Of a DNA stretch of 64,000 nt, positions 24,495 through 37,139 are shown one piece after another (positions within the stretch are counted from its first letter, which is position 1; every line of letters starts with the position of its first letter). Position numbers and translations under genes: made by a program. The notes beneath the pieces were generated by a model. The model saw nothing but the letters and a program-made list of their open reading frames with translations, made no database searches and was not told where the DNA came from. The DNA is taken from positions 92,942 through 156,941 of the forward strand of contig JAIXMR010000059.1 in assembly GCA_025677835.1 (NCBI GenBank). The letters run 5' to 3'. This DNA is from Sporodiniella umbellata (Eukaryota; Mucoromycota; Mucoromycetes; Mucorales; Rhizopodaceae).

Positions 24495-27009
24495 ATGCTC
24501 AACACATTGCCTAACTCTGAAGCAGTAAGTTTGAAAAAGTAAGTGTTTATGTGAATAAAAGATTTTTTCGGTAGGCTCTTCCAGCGCCTCGATTGGGCTT
24601 TTCAGACTATCTTTACTCAATTGAAAACCGTATGGACTCAAATGACTTGCTAAACCATCTGTATGCGTTAGTTGACAATCTTACAAAAGAACGAAGTAAT
24701 GTTGGAACACTAGGCCATAGTCAATCCAGTCAACCTACGGGCACTGCATGGACATGGGGGGCTTTTGTCGCTAGTCTTAAAAACATTTTGCATTTAAATT
24801 CAACAAACCTCAGTGCACTAAAAGACATTCTTACACTACCTATTAATGAGCAATTAACTTTGACTAAGGCAGTTATTGAAAGGTAAAAGTAAAAAAAAAA
24901 AAAAAATAATGAAAAAATCTTAACACTTGTAAAATAGACTACTAAGCACAAAATATCCTCAAAACGATCGAAACAACACATTCGAGTCTGTCATGAATAT
25001 TTTAGGTAAACTTGGTCCCAAATACCATAATCTGATCTCAGTTGTAACACAACCATTGATTACAACTTTTTATGTAAGGAGCCACAAGCAAACAAAAAAG
25101 TACTGTCCCTGACTAATAAATTTTTGCAATTCCATTTGTATATGCAATACAGAACGATATACCAAAACCCTATATAAATTATGTTGGGCACCAGTTCCGT
25201 ACAGCAGATGGATCGGAAAACAGTCTAGTTTATCCTAACGTCGTAAGATCTTTTTTACTTCAATCAATCTATTGTTCTTACAGCATTCTATCGCAGGGTA
25301 GAGCAGGTTCTAATTATGTTAGATCTGTTACTAGTACGGCATATAACAATGAAGATCTTCCTTCAGCAAAAGAGGTTTTCCATAAACTTTTGAAGCGGCC
25401 GGATGGGACATTTGAAAAACACAAAGGCGGCATAAATATGATGCTACTTTATTTAGCTATACTTATTACACACGATTTGTTTTATTCAGATCCTCAAAAC
25501 CCCCAACGTAATATGACTACTAGCTATTTGGACTTGTGAGTAGCTCGCTTTAGCGTCAATAAATCTAATACCATACAGGTCGCATCTTTATGGTAACAGT
25601 CGGGAACAACAACTCAGCGTTCGTCAAATGAAGGGAGGGTTACTAAAGCCAGATCAATGGTATGATAAGCGTCTGGTAATTCAACCAGCTGGTAAATATA
25701 TATTTTTTTAGAAAAAAAAATTAGATTTTTAATCTCTTCAAATGTGCTAGGTGTTGCTTCACTTTTAGTTGTTTTCTCTCGCAATCATAACCATATTGCT
25801 AGAAAACTATTAGAAAATAATGAAAACAATCGGTTTTCTTACGGTCCTGGTTTTACATTAGCAACGGAAGAGGAGCAAGACGAAAAGCTCTTTCAGACTG
25901 CTCGACTTGTAAATAATGGCTGCTATGCCAATGTTATTATTCACGACTACATACGTACTATCGTTGGTACAAACGCCTCATCTGACTTTGTTCTTGATCC
26001 TTTCGCTACACCCAGCAACCCTATTTACGGTAATGCAGTCTCTATTGAGTTCAACATAATCTACCGTTGGCATGCAGCAATTGGTAAAGAAGATAGCGAG
26101 TGGATAGACAAAGTCATGTCTATATTAGGTCCTAGTCTAGAAAACAATACGGTAAAACACTGCCCGGTCCCAACAATTCCCTCCTTGGAAAAAAATGAAA
26201 AAGGTGGCAAAAGCAAACTTGATTATTTAATGGAAGGATTCAACCATCACTTTGTTCATGCTTCAGAGGAAGAGCTAGAAAAGGGGAATCCAATTGCAGG
26301 TGCTCATCGAGATGTAAAAACAGGGTACTTTCCTGATGTTGATATTATCAAAGCACTAAAGGCAGGATATTTTCAGTCTGCACATGAAATTGGGTAAATA
26401 TAAAATGCAAAAGAAAGGTAAAAAGCTAAAATGGTTGTCTAATAGAAATGGACAAAGCACACCCTCCTCCTTAGAGCACGTAGAAATTGCTGGAATCAAT
26501 CAAAGTCGTGCCTTAGGGTGCTGTTATTTCAACGAATTTAGGAAGTTTGCAAATTTAACTACTATGAAAACTTTTGAGGACTTCTCAGAGAAACCCGCTG
26601 TTCAAAAGGCCTTAAAAGAGCTGTATGGTACGCCAGATCGTGTAGAGCTCTATGTAGGATTGATGGTTGAAAGAACAAAACAAACAGGGCTACGTTTACC
26701 ATATACAATGGGTCGAGCAATTTTAAGCGACGCTGTCAATCTACTACGAAATGGTAAACACTTTTTTTTTAAAAAGAAAAGGAAACTAAAGACTTAAACA
26801 TTCACCATTTAGACCGTATTTTGACGAATGAGCTCACTCCCAACAACTTAACTAACTGGGGATATAGATATACACTTGGAGACCCTAAATCTAATAATCG
26901 GGTATTCCCTGGCTTAATTCGCGATTTGTTTCCAGAAGCCCAAGGCACATCAGTTGAGTTTACTCAAGAAGAGCTTAAAGCAATGTTTAATGTTCCACAA
27001 AAATCTTAA
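24495..27009 (+). CDS. Ppo-type fatty acid dioxygenase (heme peroxidase fold), without a P450 domain
   Basis: Nine exons (24495-24524, 24575-24882, 24938-25073, 25153-25242, 25297-25535, 25579-25691, 25751-26393, 26446-26753, 26813-27009) encode 687 residues. The family blocks are clear: the distal-His region LLYLAILITHDLF, SYLDLSHLYGNSREQQ, VVFSRNHNHIARKL, FQTARLVNNGCYANVIIHDY, and the proximal-His motif EFNIIYRWH, which also carries the catalytic Tyr. The C-terminal block LTNWGYRY matches the end of the dioxygenase domain. Such enzymes add oxygen to linoleate or related fatty acids to make oxylipins. Ascomycete Ppo/LDS proteins of about 1,000 residues carry a C-terminal P450 that rearranges the hydroperoxide; here the protein stops after the dioxygenase, so the product is probably a hydroperoxide or hydroxy acid (inference). 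Confidence 0.92.
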
Positions 27010-28483
27010 CAGAAATAAAACACTTCCAATATTTTCAAAGAAACGTTGTTGTATATTCCGTTAATCCTTGTATATAAATATTCTTAATCATTAAACTTGC
27101 TATGATTCACTACTTTATTAATAGTTGATTAAAGTTAATTAGCAGGGCGAGTAAAGGGGAAATATAAATACTTGTAGCCTCTGCTAGTAATAAAGTTGGC
27201 AGTTTTTTATGACTATAGATAGAAACAGCAATCATAGCTAGATAAAGGCTTTTTAATTTAGAATATTTATCAAGTTGATATAACGTTTCACTCAAAACTT
27301 GAAATAGAGTCACACTATTACTCATATAATTGTAAAAGCAAGTCATTTTTTAGTGTTTGCATGCAGACCATCACAAATACGCGACGTTTTTTTTTTTTTT
27401 TTTTTTTGAAAAAACTGGACTATTATAAAAACATACAAAACTGTTTTTTAAAAACTGTGATACACAGATTTTTTTCTTGCAACACCATTTTGGCAAAAGG
27501 TGTATTCATAAAATGGGAAAAAAAGCACGCGAGATAGTGTGTGACGTGCCTAACATGCAAATAAAAATGTACCATTGTACGCAAAGATTTTCAATTGAAG
27601 TCTGCTCTTCTAGTTGCGTAACTCTTTTATTTAAAAATATAGTGATGTATTTTTAGTTATATTAAAAAACAATGAGCTGACTAGATTTAAGACTCTTTTT
27701 ATATCTGTTTCAACAAGAAAAAGGATCACATATTTGTAATAGGATGAGGTTTTAAACTTGATGCTTGCTTAAGTCAGCTTTTTTTTTGTAAAATGCCAAC
27801 TATTACCACTGCCATCTTGCTTAGCTGAATAAATTATTTTCAGTTAATAATATAAAACGAAATTGGGCTATAGGCCCAAATTAAAAGAGCAAATAAAATG
27901 ACCGAGCGGATGACAAATTGAAGTTGATTGACTCTTGTTTAGTGGCTAATCTTTAGAAACTGACTTTTTTAGAATACAGGGTAGAGGAATGTTTAGATGA
28001 ACGGCTTTTTGTATAACAAAGTTATGTCGTACTTATATCAAAAAAGATGCATTCGCACCTTGCTCGAATTTAGTTTCATTGTTTCGAGATACTCGGCACA
28101 AATTTTTGCCCTGATTATAAAGAAGCTGAAATATAATAACTGATACGCGTACTTTTGTATTGCAGAAAACGAAGACAGTGTAACATTATTTTAACAAATA
28201 CAATCAAAAGTAGGTGTTATTACTATAGATATATACTTCTGCTCTAAGACAACTGTATCTACACTAAAACTGCTATCTATGTGTCGTGTTTGATTTTACT
28301 GGCCGTATACTGTTTACTAGTTATAAAAAGAAACGTCGGTGAAACTCTACCAAACGTAAGATTTTCTTGAACTGTTAGTAAGAAACAATTGTTTTTTTAA
28401 AAAAGGGCGGCATTCGGGAAAACATGAACCTTTTATTCCACTTTTTTTCTTTTTAAAAAAAAATACGTTCATTTTTTGGTTCT
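27010..28483. other. intergenic spacer
   Basis: No gene recognised in 1.5 kb. A T-run lies near 27387-27407 and a pyrimidine/A-tract region just upstream of the next start codon. Confidence 0.5.
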
Positions 28484-29357
28484 ATGAAGCCATATCTTGC
28501 TATTATCTTGACCTTTGTGGCCTACGCTGCAAACACACAAGCCTACACTCCTTTTTATATAACTAATCCTGTACAAGGAACTATTTTGACTGCTAACACC
28601 AAGTAGGCAACTCAATAATGTACTTACAATTTAACTAACAGTGCTTTTTTCTAGTGCTACTATCTGTAAGTGAATTGTATTAAACAAATTTTTTGTTTAC
28701 AAAAGCCACTAACATAAAGTAACAGCGTGGTTAAATGGCACCTCAAACACGGCAAAAATTTACGTTTTAGAGGGTGAAAAAGCAAACGCCATGCAGCTGA
28801 CAGGGATATCTTTTGATATAGATGGTAGCAAAGGTAGCTTTGTTTGGAAGGTACAAAAAAAGTCAGAAAGGCGTGGTCCTTATCCCAAAATAGACTATTT
28901 TTTTTAACAAGTATAATAGGTGCCCACTCAATTGCCTCCAAACAACACTTACACATTGATGGTTGCGTATCCGACAAGCCCAAATACTAAGTAGGCGAGA
29001 AACGTTTTGACTGAGATAATTTCTGATAGTTTTTTTTTTGATAGTGAGACCTCTTATTCAAGCCAATTCAGAATAATACAATTGAACAGCTCTTCTGCCA
29101 CCAAATCGTTTTCTAGCCTTGCCGGAACCACCCTTTTGCCATCATCTTCCAGTAGCCTTAGTGTATACACTCAAATTACGGCCAACGCAACTTCAATAAG
29201 TCAGCATATATCTTCCTCCTTGAAGGTCTCAACTAAACCAACCGCTACCCAAATTGCTTCAACAACGCCAGTTCCATTTACAAACTCTGTATCAAAACAC
29301 TTTTTGTCTGACTGTCTTATTGCTTTAGTGTTAGCAAGCTCTCTTTATCTTGTATAA
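28484..29357 (+). CDS. Kre9/Knh1-like Ser/Thr-rich, probably GPI-anchored wall protein
   Basis: Exons 28484-28602, 28655-28665, 28726-28850, 28920-28990 and 29045-29357 encode 212 residues. A signal peptide (MKPYLAIILTFVAYAANTQA) precedes a beta-rich domain like the N-terminus of Kre9/Knh1 (PFYITNPVQGTILTANT, ISWLNGTSNTAKIYV, FVWKVP, YTLMVAYP). A long Ser/Thr-rich stretch and a C-terminal hydrophobic segment (CLIALVLASSLYLV) suggest a GPI-anchor signal. In this family the domain is linked to beta-glucan assembly; many such proteins in filamentous fungi have no known role. The second exon is only 11 nt; without it the frame closes at once, so I regard it as real but unproven. Confidence 0.72.
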
Positions 29358-29429
29358 ACCTTAACGTTTATTACTGTATTTATTTGATGTTGTCAAAAGG
29401 GTATTATCAATATGTACAAATACATAGAT

Positions 29430-30217
29430 TTAAAAAAGACCATCATTTCTAAAGAGCATGATATATTGGTAGCTTGTGTGTGCAGCAGTAAACTCGTTGT
29501 TACTGAGGCCCACAGCCTCATAATTGTATTCGTATTCACATGATAGTTGAGCAGTAGAAGGCACTATGGACTCTACAAACTCTTTGAAAAGATTACTGGC
29601 ATTGTTAGGTGTTGTACAGGGATGGTAGTCGATCTTTTAAGGAAGTGAGCAATAGACTTTTTTCTAAATAAAATCGCCTTACCTCTAACAATAGCCCTTT
29701 GTATGTCGACCCTAATAGAATGTTGGCTACTCTTAGTGTAAAATCCCCAATTTCATAGCTAGTTCCCTATAGTTTAATTGGTACCCAAGAAAAGATAATA
29801 AACTTTGGTATAAACAACTGTATGTTACCTCTATAGTTACATTTTGTCTCAGCTGCCATAGATTTTTGAGACGCGACAAAACAATTTCCATTTCTTTTCC
29901 TGCTTCTACCACTACACTTCCATCTACCATACAATACACGTTCCCTGGCTGTTGGCCAAGGGACACTTGATAAAGTAGCTTGCTATCTTTTAGAGAAACT
30001 GTCTTGTTGTTGTTATTGATGTCGCGAAACACTCTGAATGAAAGAGACCATGGCCCTGTATTTTTTCCTTGTAATGTTTTGGTGACATGCTCAGCTATGT
30101 AAGTAAAATCACGCATGCCCGTAGCATTTTTCCAGCGCACAAGACTTTTTTTTTGGTTTAAATTAGTTGCAAGAATCATGTTTTTACAGTAAGGAATAAT
30201 TACCAAGTGATTCCCAT
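29430..30217 (-). CDS. MED20: Mediator head-module subunit Med20
   Basis: Exons 30217-30204, 30144-29829, 29766-29683 and 29633-29430 give 205 residues. The first exon is only 14 nt and joins to MGITCLVRWKNATG, the typical Med20 start. Other family features are GPWSLSFRVFRD, LYQVSLGQQPGNVYCMVDG, a helix with LSRLKNLWQLRQ, then YEIGDFTLRVANILLGSTYK, and the C-terminal YHPCTTPNNASNLFKEF. Med20 pairs with Med18 on the movable jaw of the Mediator head and contacts the RNA polymerase II machinery. The gene converges on the Kre9-like gene (72 nt between stops). Confidence 0.92.
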
Positions 30218-30767
30218 TTTTCTATTACCAAAAAAAACAAAAGGTAGAAGGACCAAGAACAATCAGAAAAAAAACCCAAACACAGTTCAAGGTCCGAGTC
30301 GCAACACTTGAGGAATTCCAAAGAATAGTAAATTGTATCAACCTCTTTAAATCCATAAAAACAAACTCAAAAGTGTGTATATATCAATGCTAGAATCTGC
30401 TGTTTCTCTCAAATATAGACACTCGGTTTATCGTCGTTTCCGTTGCTATAGTTACTTTTAAACTCTACACTAAAATTTGAGGGCTGTTTTAGTAGCAGAT
30501 ACATTGTTGATGCGTTTAAGTAGAGCTAACTACACAAATTTAGACAAATGCTTTTTTAACTGAAAAAAAAAGAGTGGGCTAATACGGTTTCAAAACTAAC
30601 TCCTTTTGCTTTTTACAGTGTCTTGTTTCAAATGTACATTCCCTACAAAACTTTGAAAGCTTAATCCAATACACTTCATTTTCCGAAAAAACAAGCCACC
30701 TATTTTAGATAATTCATTTCCTTTTTTTTTTGACTTGGTCTTTTTTTCGATCCATAAACAAACAAAT
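30218..30767. other. divergent promoter region MED20/FCF2
   Basis: 550 nt without a coding region between two divergent starts. It has A-tracts next to MED20 and a T-tract 30-50 nt upstream of the FCF2 ATG. Confidence 0.5.
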
Positions 30768-31712
30768 ATGACAGTAACTCGTGCTCAACGTAAAAAACTT
30801 GAAAAAAAAACAGTAGTAGAAGAGAGCAATACAGAGATAGTTGAGACAACAACAGCAGTTACGACACTAATAGAAAAAACAGTAAACGAAAAGGATATCC
30901 CAAATCCTCTTGAAGAGAAGAAAAGTATAGACAGCAAGACGAAAGACAATGAAAACATAGAGTCTGAGGAACAGGGAGCACACTCAATTCATAGTGTCTC
31001 CGATGACAATAGTTTGTCAGACAATGACAGCTCCTCAGACGTTGACAGTTCGTCCGAAGATGAAGAAGATCTTGAAGATCTTTTAAATAAAGCTGAAGCT
31101 GCTGCTACTCTAAATAACAAAGAGACTGAACTTGAACACATAAAAAAAAGAAGTCTCTCAAAGATGAACCCAGGAATATCTCAAGAACTGTATTTCGAAA
31201 ACACTAAAGGCCGCTCTCGATTAACACCCAATGCTGTCCAACTTAGTGGAGACAAGACACAGGGTGATAATACTGCTTTGGTCGTAGAGGCCAACAATAG
31301 GTTAGAAAAGGGGAAAAGCAGAAAGGAAAGACAGCAGGAGCGGGAAAAGACAGCAGGAGACAATTGGTTTGACATGCCTCGTACAGAAATGACGCCTGAA
31401 ATAAAACGAGATTTGCAGGTGCTCAAAATGCGTCATGTGCTGGATCGTAAAAGACATTATAAAAAGACTGGAAAACAAGCAGACCCCAAATATTTTCAGG
31501 TTGGCCGAATTATTGAAGGACCCACAGAGTTCTTCTCGGCTCGTATGACCAAGAAAGAGCGCAAGCAAACTATTGTAGATGAATTATTGGCAAGTGAAGA
31601 AAACAAGCAATACTATAAACGTAAACATGAGCAAGTATCAACAAGCGCCAAGAGTGGTGGCAAACGCGACTACAAAAAGTTAAAAGCTCAAAGAAATCGT
31701 TTAAAAAAATGA
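30768..31712 (+). CDS. FCF2: Fcf2-family pre-rRNA processing protein
   Basis: Single-exon protein of 314 residues. The first half is low-complexity and acidic (Ser/Asp runs around DNDSSSDVDSSSEDEEDLED), then comes a basic region and the conserved Fcf2 domain: WFDMPRTEMTPEIKRDLQV, LKMRHVLDRKRHYKK, PKYFQVGRIIEGPTEFFSAR and KKERKQTIVDELL, ending in a Lys/Arg-rich tail. Fcf2 is a nucleolar factor needed for early 18S rRNA cleavages. I start at the ATG at 30768 (TRAQRKKLEKK); an upstream TTG is not a credible start. Confidence 0.92.
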   Translation: MTVTRAQRKKLEKKTVVEESNTEIVETTTAVTTLIEKTVNEKDIPNPLEEKKSIDSKTKDNENIESEEQGAHSIHSVSDDNSLSDNDSSSDVDSSSEDEEDLEDLLNKAEAAATLNNKETELEHIKKRSLSKMNPGISQELYFENTKGRSRLTPNAVQLSGDKTQGDNTALVVEANNRLEKGKSRKERQQEREKTAGDNWFDMPRTEMTPEIKRDLQVLKMRHVLDRKRHYKKTGKQADPKYFQVGRIIEGPTEFFSARMTKKERKQTIVDELLASEENKQYYKRKHEQVSTSAKSGGKRDYKKLKAQRNRLKK

Positions 31713-32769
31713 GAAAAATCGATCACGAAAAAGACTTTAAGATTAAACGAGACTGAAAAAAAAAGCTATTTATGACTTCAAAATATCAAGCTTATTTATA
31801 CTGTTTGAGAAAATCGACCTAGATCTTATTTTAGTCAATTTCCACACCTAGCAGAAACCTGTCCGTGCTAATCTAATGATGACATTTCCTCTTCATTAAT
31901 CAGTTCAAGTGCTTCTGGTATAGTATTGTTTTAGGTCAACTATCAGAACCTTGAGATATAAAGACACTTATTTGAGTAGTTACCATGTTTTTGCTTTAAA
32001 TCCTATATGTCGTGTCATGTCTCAATACGGACAGTTGGCTGAGTAAAATAAGTGAAGCGTATAGCTACGAACGAATAAAGAAATACAAGATGACTTTCAT
32101 ACTTGATATGCACTTCAAGATTTCAGGCGCTCTTATATAAAACCCTTTGTTAATTTAGAAAAACTTGCTCATCACATTCAAAGTATCCCAATATACCACA
32201 GATTTTCTGCTAACATTCCCCTAACACTATTATTGTCTTTACTATTCCATACCGAACTATCTTCGATCATTCCTTTCACTTTACCCTAATTTGCTTCTAC
32301 ATTCTTTATTTACATCCACGAGTATAAATACTCTTTGATTGATTCACATAATGAATATTAGTCAAATTGTTCCTCTTAGACTGTCCGCCTATTTCTTTTT
32401 TTTTTTTCTGTTATACTTAATCTTTTGTATCGCTCTTAATCCCCTGCTTTGTCTATGAGTTTTGTTTTTCTAAAGTTCCATTGCAAGCCCTTAGTATCAC
32501 ACTATTCCCTTTCGTACTTGTATCGATCCAAGCCTGAGCCTTTCCATCTCTTCCCTTTTTTCCGTTTAAAGACATAACTTTCTTTTTGTTGTTTCTATTA
32601 TTATTGAACACCCACACCCACATATAAATATATACATTTGTAAAAAAAAACAAAAAAATAAAATAAAAATAAAAACGAGGACAAAAGAGAGACAAACAAC
32701 GCGATATCCTCTTATATACATATCTATCAACCTTAGCACTAGTTTTATTATCGTTACTATTTTTTTTTA
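31713..32769. other. intergenic spacer (convergent 3' ends)
   Basis: No gene recognised. It includes A- and T-rich tracts (for example near 32400 and 32641-32676) that fit 3' untranslated sequence of the two converging genes. Confidence 0.5.
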
Positions 32770-33655
32770 CTAGTTGGCAGTAATCTTTATACCATCTGAG
32801 TGAGTACGACGTGTTCCGTCTGTGGTTCGTACAACTATTAAAAGAACAATGACAGCAACCACAACTAGAAAGTAAAATGTAGCAAATCGACATCTTTTTC
32901 GCCATAAAGGTTCTGATACTTTTTTTTGGAAGCTACCATAAAACCAAAACAAAGGGCATACAAATCCAGTCCAAAACATTCTCTGTTGTGTCCAGTAAAC
33001 AGTCTTGTCTTGTTTTTTGTCATCACACTTTTCGATATCTGGATGACTATAATTCTTGTAAAAACAAGACACAATCAGATTAAAAGAAATTAAAGACGTT
33101 TGCTCTGATATATAGTGCTGTTCCAATATTTACCTGATCAGGTTCCTTTTTTTTAGATAAATCTTTAGGGGACCCTAAAACGTTTCGAAGAATATCTAAG
33201 CGACTACCATCTTGAACAGATAACCCTTCACGGTCGTTGGGTATACACCCCAGCATGGGTGTAGGCATGATATTGGGGATCGTAGCTGCATATTCAGAGT
33301 AATGAGTATTCAAGGTAGCATTGGTTTGGAGAGAAATTCTAGAGGCATCTAAGCCAGTATATTCTAAGCCGCCTTTTTCATTTTGTTTGAAAGTTGTTTG
33401 TGGACTAAATATGGATTCCCATTGATTGACTTTATCCGTTGTTACACTCTCTGTAACCTCAGATACATTCTGTGTGGACAATTCTCGATCAATTGATACC
33501 TTAAACTGGCACTGCTCATCGCTCAGTCCTATCTTTTTTATAGTGTGGTTTCCTATAGCGGCTTCTGGATCTACTTTGCAATCCCCCTCTATTTGTTGAT
33601 GAATAGAAGGCAAAGGTGCCGGAATAGGTTTCTCTATAGTATCGTTAAGTGACAT
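32770..33655 (-). CDS. unknown membrane protein with C-terminal transmembrane segment
   Basis: Exons 33655-33134 and 33054-32770 encode 268 residues. I do not recognise the family. The first about 175 residues are polar, without low-complexity runs, and end in a charged stretch (PKDLSKKKEPDQ). After the intron there is an aromatic, Cys- and Trp-containing segment (WTGFVCPLFWFYGSF), a basic loop (EPLWRKRCRF) and one strong membrane helix (ATFYFLVVVAVIVLLIVV), then a short polar tail. This could be a tail-anchored or two-pass protein. The acceptor (tacaag) is the AAG type seen elsewhere in the window. The start ATG at 33655 is the first in a long open frame. Confidence 0.7.
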
Positions 33656-33921
33656 TTTGGAATGGAAAGAGAAAGAAAAACCAAATATAAGATATTCGGA
33701 AATTATATAAAAAACATATTCATCTTTGGTTTTATTATTTTATTACTAGACAAACAGAAAAGATGCTTCTGGTTCAATTTTGAAGCAAAAAAAAAAAAAA
33801 AAAAAAATAGACAAAATTTTCCTGTTTATGCGGTCAATCTATTTTCCGATATTTTCATATGTGAAAGAAAAACCAGCTTTTCTTTTCCTTGCCCTTTTTT
33901 TCTTTTCTCACGAACTTTATA

Positions 33922-34858
33922 ATGCTTTTAGAAAAATTGAAATCATTCTCTACTTGCGAAGTACAAATCGCTAATAATAATAAAATAAAAAAACCTCAAC
34001 ACATATATATGTACTTGTATTTTAGATTGCAGACGCGCTCCTCAAGCTGGGCCATCGACCCTGGGGCGGGTATATACCTGATATAGATATGTTATCACCA
34101 GTTCACTGTCAGGGCAATTTGCGTATTGTTGGTCCTGCATATACTGTCAAAGTAAAAAAAAAAAAAGAGTTCATTTAATATTAGCGCCCCCTTTCTTTAA
34201 AAGATCATGTTCTTTATTACTATCTAGATGGTGCACAAAGAAGATACAGAATCACCCACGCCTAAGGAACACTTTGTAATTCATATTAGTCTGGTTAATA
34301 TGTATCTTAGTTATTTGGTAGGCTGATATGGCAGATCCTGAGTCAATCATTGTCATCTCTGCTCCTCCAGGCAAGTTTGACCAAAAAAAGAAAAAAAAAA
34401 TAAACGTTTCAATACAGATGTAAAAAATGCTGTTTGGGGAGGACTAATGACAGCTAGAGCAAAAGCCAAAAAGGTAAAAGGAGTAGTAGTAGATGGACGT
34501 GTAAGAGATTTGAATGAACATCGGCAAATGGGATTTCCAGTAATGTTTTTTTTTTTTTTAAAAAAAAAAAAAAACTTACTCGTTTCATTAGGTTTTTGCA
34601 AAGTCGCACTCTGTTCTACCTCAAAATGCATTTGTAAGACCTTCTGAAATACAAGTACCTATCACTTTTCCCTCTGTAGTTGTAAATCCAGGTGACATCA
34701 TTGTAGCAGACCTTGATGGTGTGATATGCGTACCAAAGGATAGCATAGAGCAAGTCATTCAGAGTTGCGAAAAGCATGTTGCTATAGACGATTTATGTAT
34801 GAAAGCACTTCAACAAGGCTGCTCTGTCAAAGAGACTTTTGCAAAATACCGATCATAA
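33922..34858 (+). CDS. RraA-family protein (HMG aldolase/oxaloacetate decarboxylase-like)
   Basis: Exons 33922-33960, 34026-34151, 34228-34275, 34322-34370, 34418-34539 and 34592-34858 encode 216 residues. Family features are IADALLKLG, NAVWGGLMTARAKAK (the GG glycine pair), VVVDGRVRDL (the Asp/Arg/Asp metal and substrate site) and DLDGVICVP. Bacterial relatives are HMG/CHA aldolases or the RNase E inhibitor RraA; fungal relatives such as yeast YER010C show aldolase and oxaloacetate decarboxylase activity. The real substrate here is not known. The fourth intron (34371-34417) begins with GC instead of GT. The last intron holds a T14A15 palindrome. Confidence 0.92.
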
Positions 34859-36683
34859 TATACTCTTTTGTTTCTTTTCAAAGTCTACATAAACGTCCTA
34901 TTTGAGTTAGTGTTAGATTCAAAATGCCTTTAGCTCAATAGTTGCATATTTCTCTATTGGTTTCTATTCCCAAAAAAGTATTATTCAGCTCAAGTGGTGG
35001 AGGCCCAAGATGCTTCTAGCCTATATAGTTGATGCTTCGTTAAGTAGGCTCACAAAAAGAGCATATAGTAAGTCTTTCAAAAAAAAAAAGAGGGGGGGGG
35101 AATCATTGCAGTTGAATGAGTAACTATTTATTTGATTTGCTCTCAAATACCCAAGTATAGCATAAAGTTAGTTTAAAAATACTACGTTAGTAAAAAAAAA
35201 AAAAACGTAATTGTAAATGCTGGCTGAAACAGCCAAGACTAGTAGCGACGGATTTTTACCGATAGTTTGACTTGCCTATTATTATTATTATTATTTTTTT
35301 TGGCTAACATAATGTCAGTTAATTATGATTCCTCAGCTATTTTTGGGCCTTTATTATTTAAAGCAAATACTGATACCTTGAAGACTTGAACTAAACACAC
35401 TCTGATAAATATTTAACCAAATAATAGCCTGTCAATTTTTGAACTACTGTGAATGCGCTCGTTAGAGAGCGGTTAAGTAACAATACAACTTTAGAGTTTT
35501 GTGAAGACGTAACGTTTCCATAAACCATTCGGGTTTTTTGACATTGTTTAAAAAAAAAAAAAGTAAAAGCATGATATATACAAATGAAGATGTCAGTTTA
35601 TCCATTGTCTTTAGACATAAAATAGTAGTGCTTGCCATTATTCTAAAAAACAAATCTCAAAGAGTTGTTATTATTAATCATGCAGAATGATAAGTGTATA
35701 TTGATGATGTAAAAAAAAAAAAAAAAAAAACGGCCAAGTAAGGACTTTAGTGTTGTGCAAAAGACAAATAAAGGCTTCACAGTAGGCTTTTACATTCAAG
35801 TTTGCTCAGATGAAAAAGCTCAAATACGATTGATTTTTTCTCAACAGCCCACTAAGTAGACTTGGCTATATCTAGAAAAATAAACAAATAAGCGTTTTTT
35901 GTATATATTACTATGCTCTGCTCCAGCAAGTCACATCGAGAAATATTTACTCAAAATAAGCTTTTTATTTTTCGATTGGACATATAGTCACCCGCTTAAT
36001 CTATTTTGTGGTGTTTCAACAAGAGTGTCTCTCTTTTTTTTTTAAAAAAAAAAACAATGTTTTGTTAGTTATGTATGTTACATATATATCTGTACAGGCT
36101 CCTTCCATCAAACGCAAAAAAAAAAAATAAGTAATTGACTTAAAGTAAAAGAAAAGCTTTGGGATTTAACCAAATTCTCTCTTTTTTTTTTTATCGGCGT
36201 TTACATAGTTTTGGAAAGTTGTACCTGACACACTTTATCATTATACACCGTTCATTTACGAATAAAAAGTGTAAAAAAAACATCCGTAGTCTTAAGATGA
36301 CCAAATCGCATTTATTTAGTGAGAGGCCTACAGCTTCTTCTTTCGCTTTTTTGTTTTGCAGCTACTTTCTTGTTTGACTATCGTCAGTATAAAATGAAAG
36401 TTGATATAGCAACCAAGAAGTATAACCTATTTGTTTAGTTTTTCAAAACGTCTCACATAAAAAAAAAGGCTCCATTTCTTGTTTACTTTCTGGGTTATTT
36501 AAAACGATTGAAGTGTGACACTTTTTCAAGCTGTTGAAGAAGCCATTTTTTTTTACCAAAAAAAAAAATCGTGTTATGCTTTTAATGACGACAGGGCCAA
36601 GAGTTTAGGCAGAGATATTTAGCATTGAAAGTAGACGGCATGCTGAATCGACTTAAAGCCAACTCACTTGCTTAAAAATAACC

Positions 36684-36711
<28 letters not shown>
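36684..36711. repeat. poly-A tract (28 nt)
   Basis: Uninterrupted run of A in the spacer; length may be imprecise. Confidence 0.85.
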
Positions 36712-36714
<3 letters not shown>

Positions 36715-37139
36715 ATGGAGTGTAACTTTTAGATGCAATAGTCCGCCAAATTTTTAATAAGTGAAAACTTTATTAAATATATGCAGCTTCTTTTTTTTTT
36801 TTTAACATAGGTATTGATCTTTCCACTTACAGTTAATGGAACTAAGACAGTTTAACAAAAAATTGAATTGAGTTACCTTAGTTACATTGTCAGTATTGAA
36901 TAGATTTTTTGAAAGGACTCATATACACATACATGTTTATAAATTTAACTGTAGAGCATAGGCGTATATTTTGGAGTATATTATTTAAAAACAAGATGCT
37001 AAATAAACAATCAAAGGGAGTAAGTCATATGCTAAACGACTAGTTTCATATTGTATTTTACATGTTTTGGGAGTTTTAAAAATGTGTACTTGAAAACAGT
37101 AGAAAAAAAAAAAAAAAAGAATGACAGAGACCAAATATA

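Noticed and set aside
34930..34990. Possible tRNA A-box (tagctcaatag)
   Set aside because: No B-box and no cloverleaf could be drawn around it. No tRNA or rRNA gene was found anywhere in the window.
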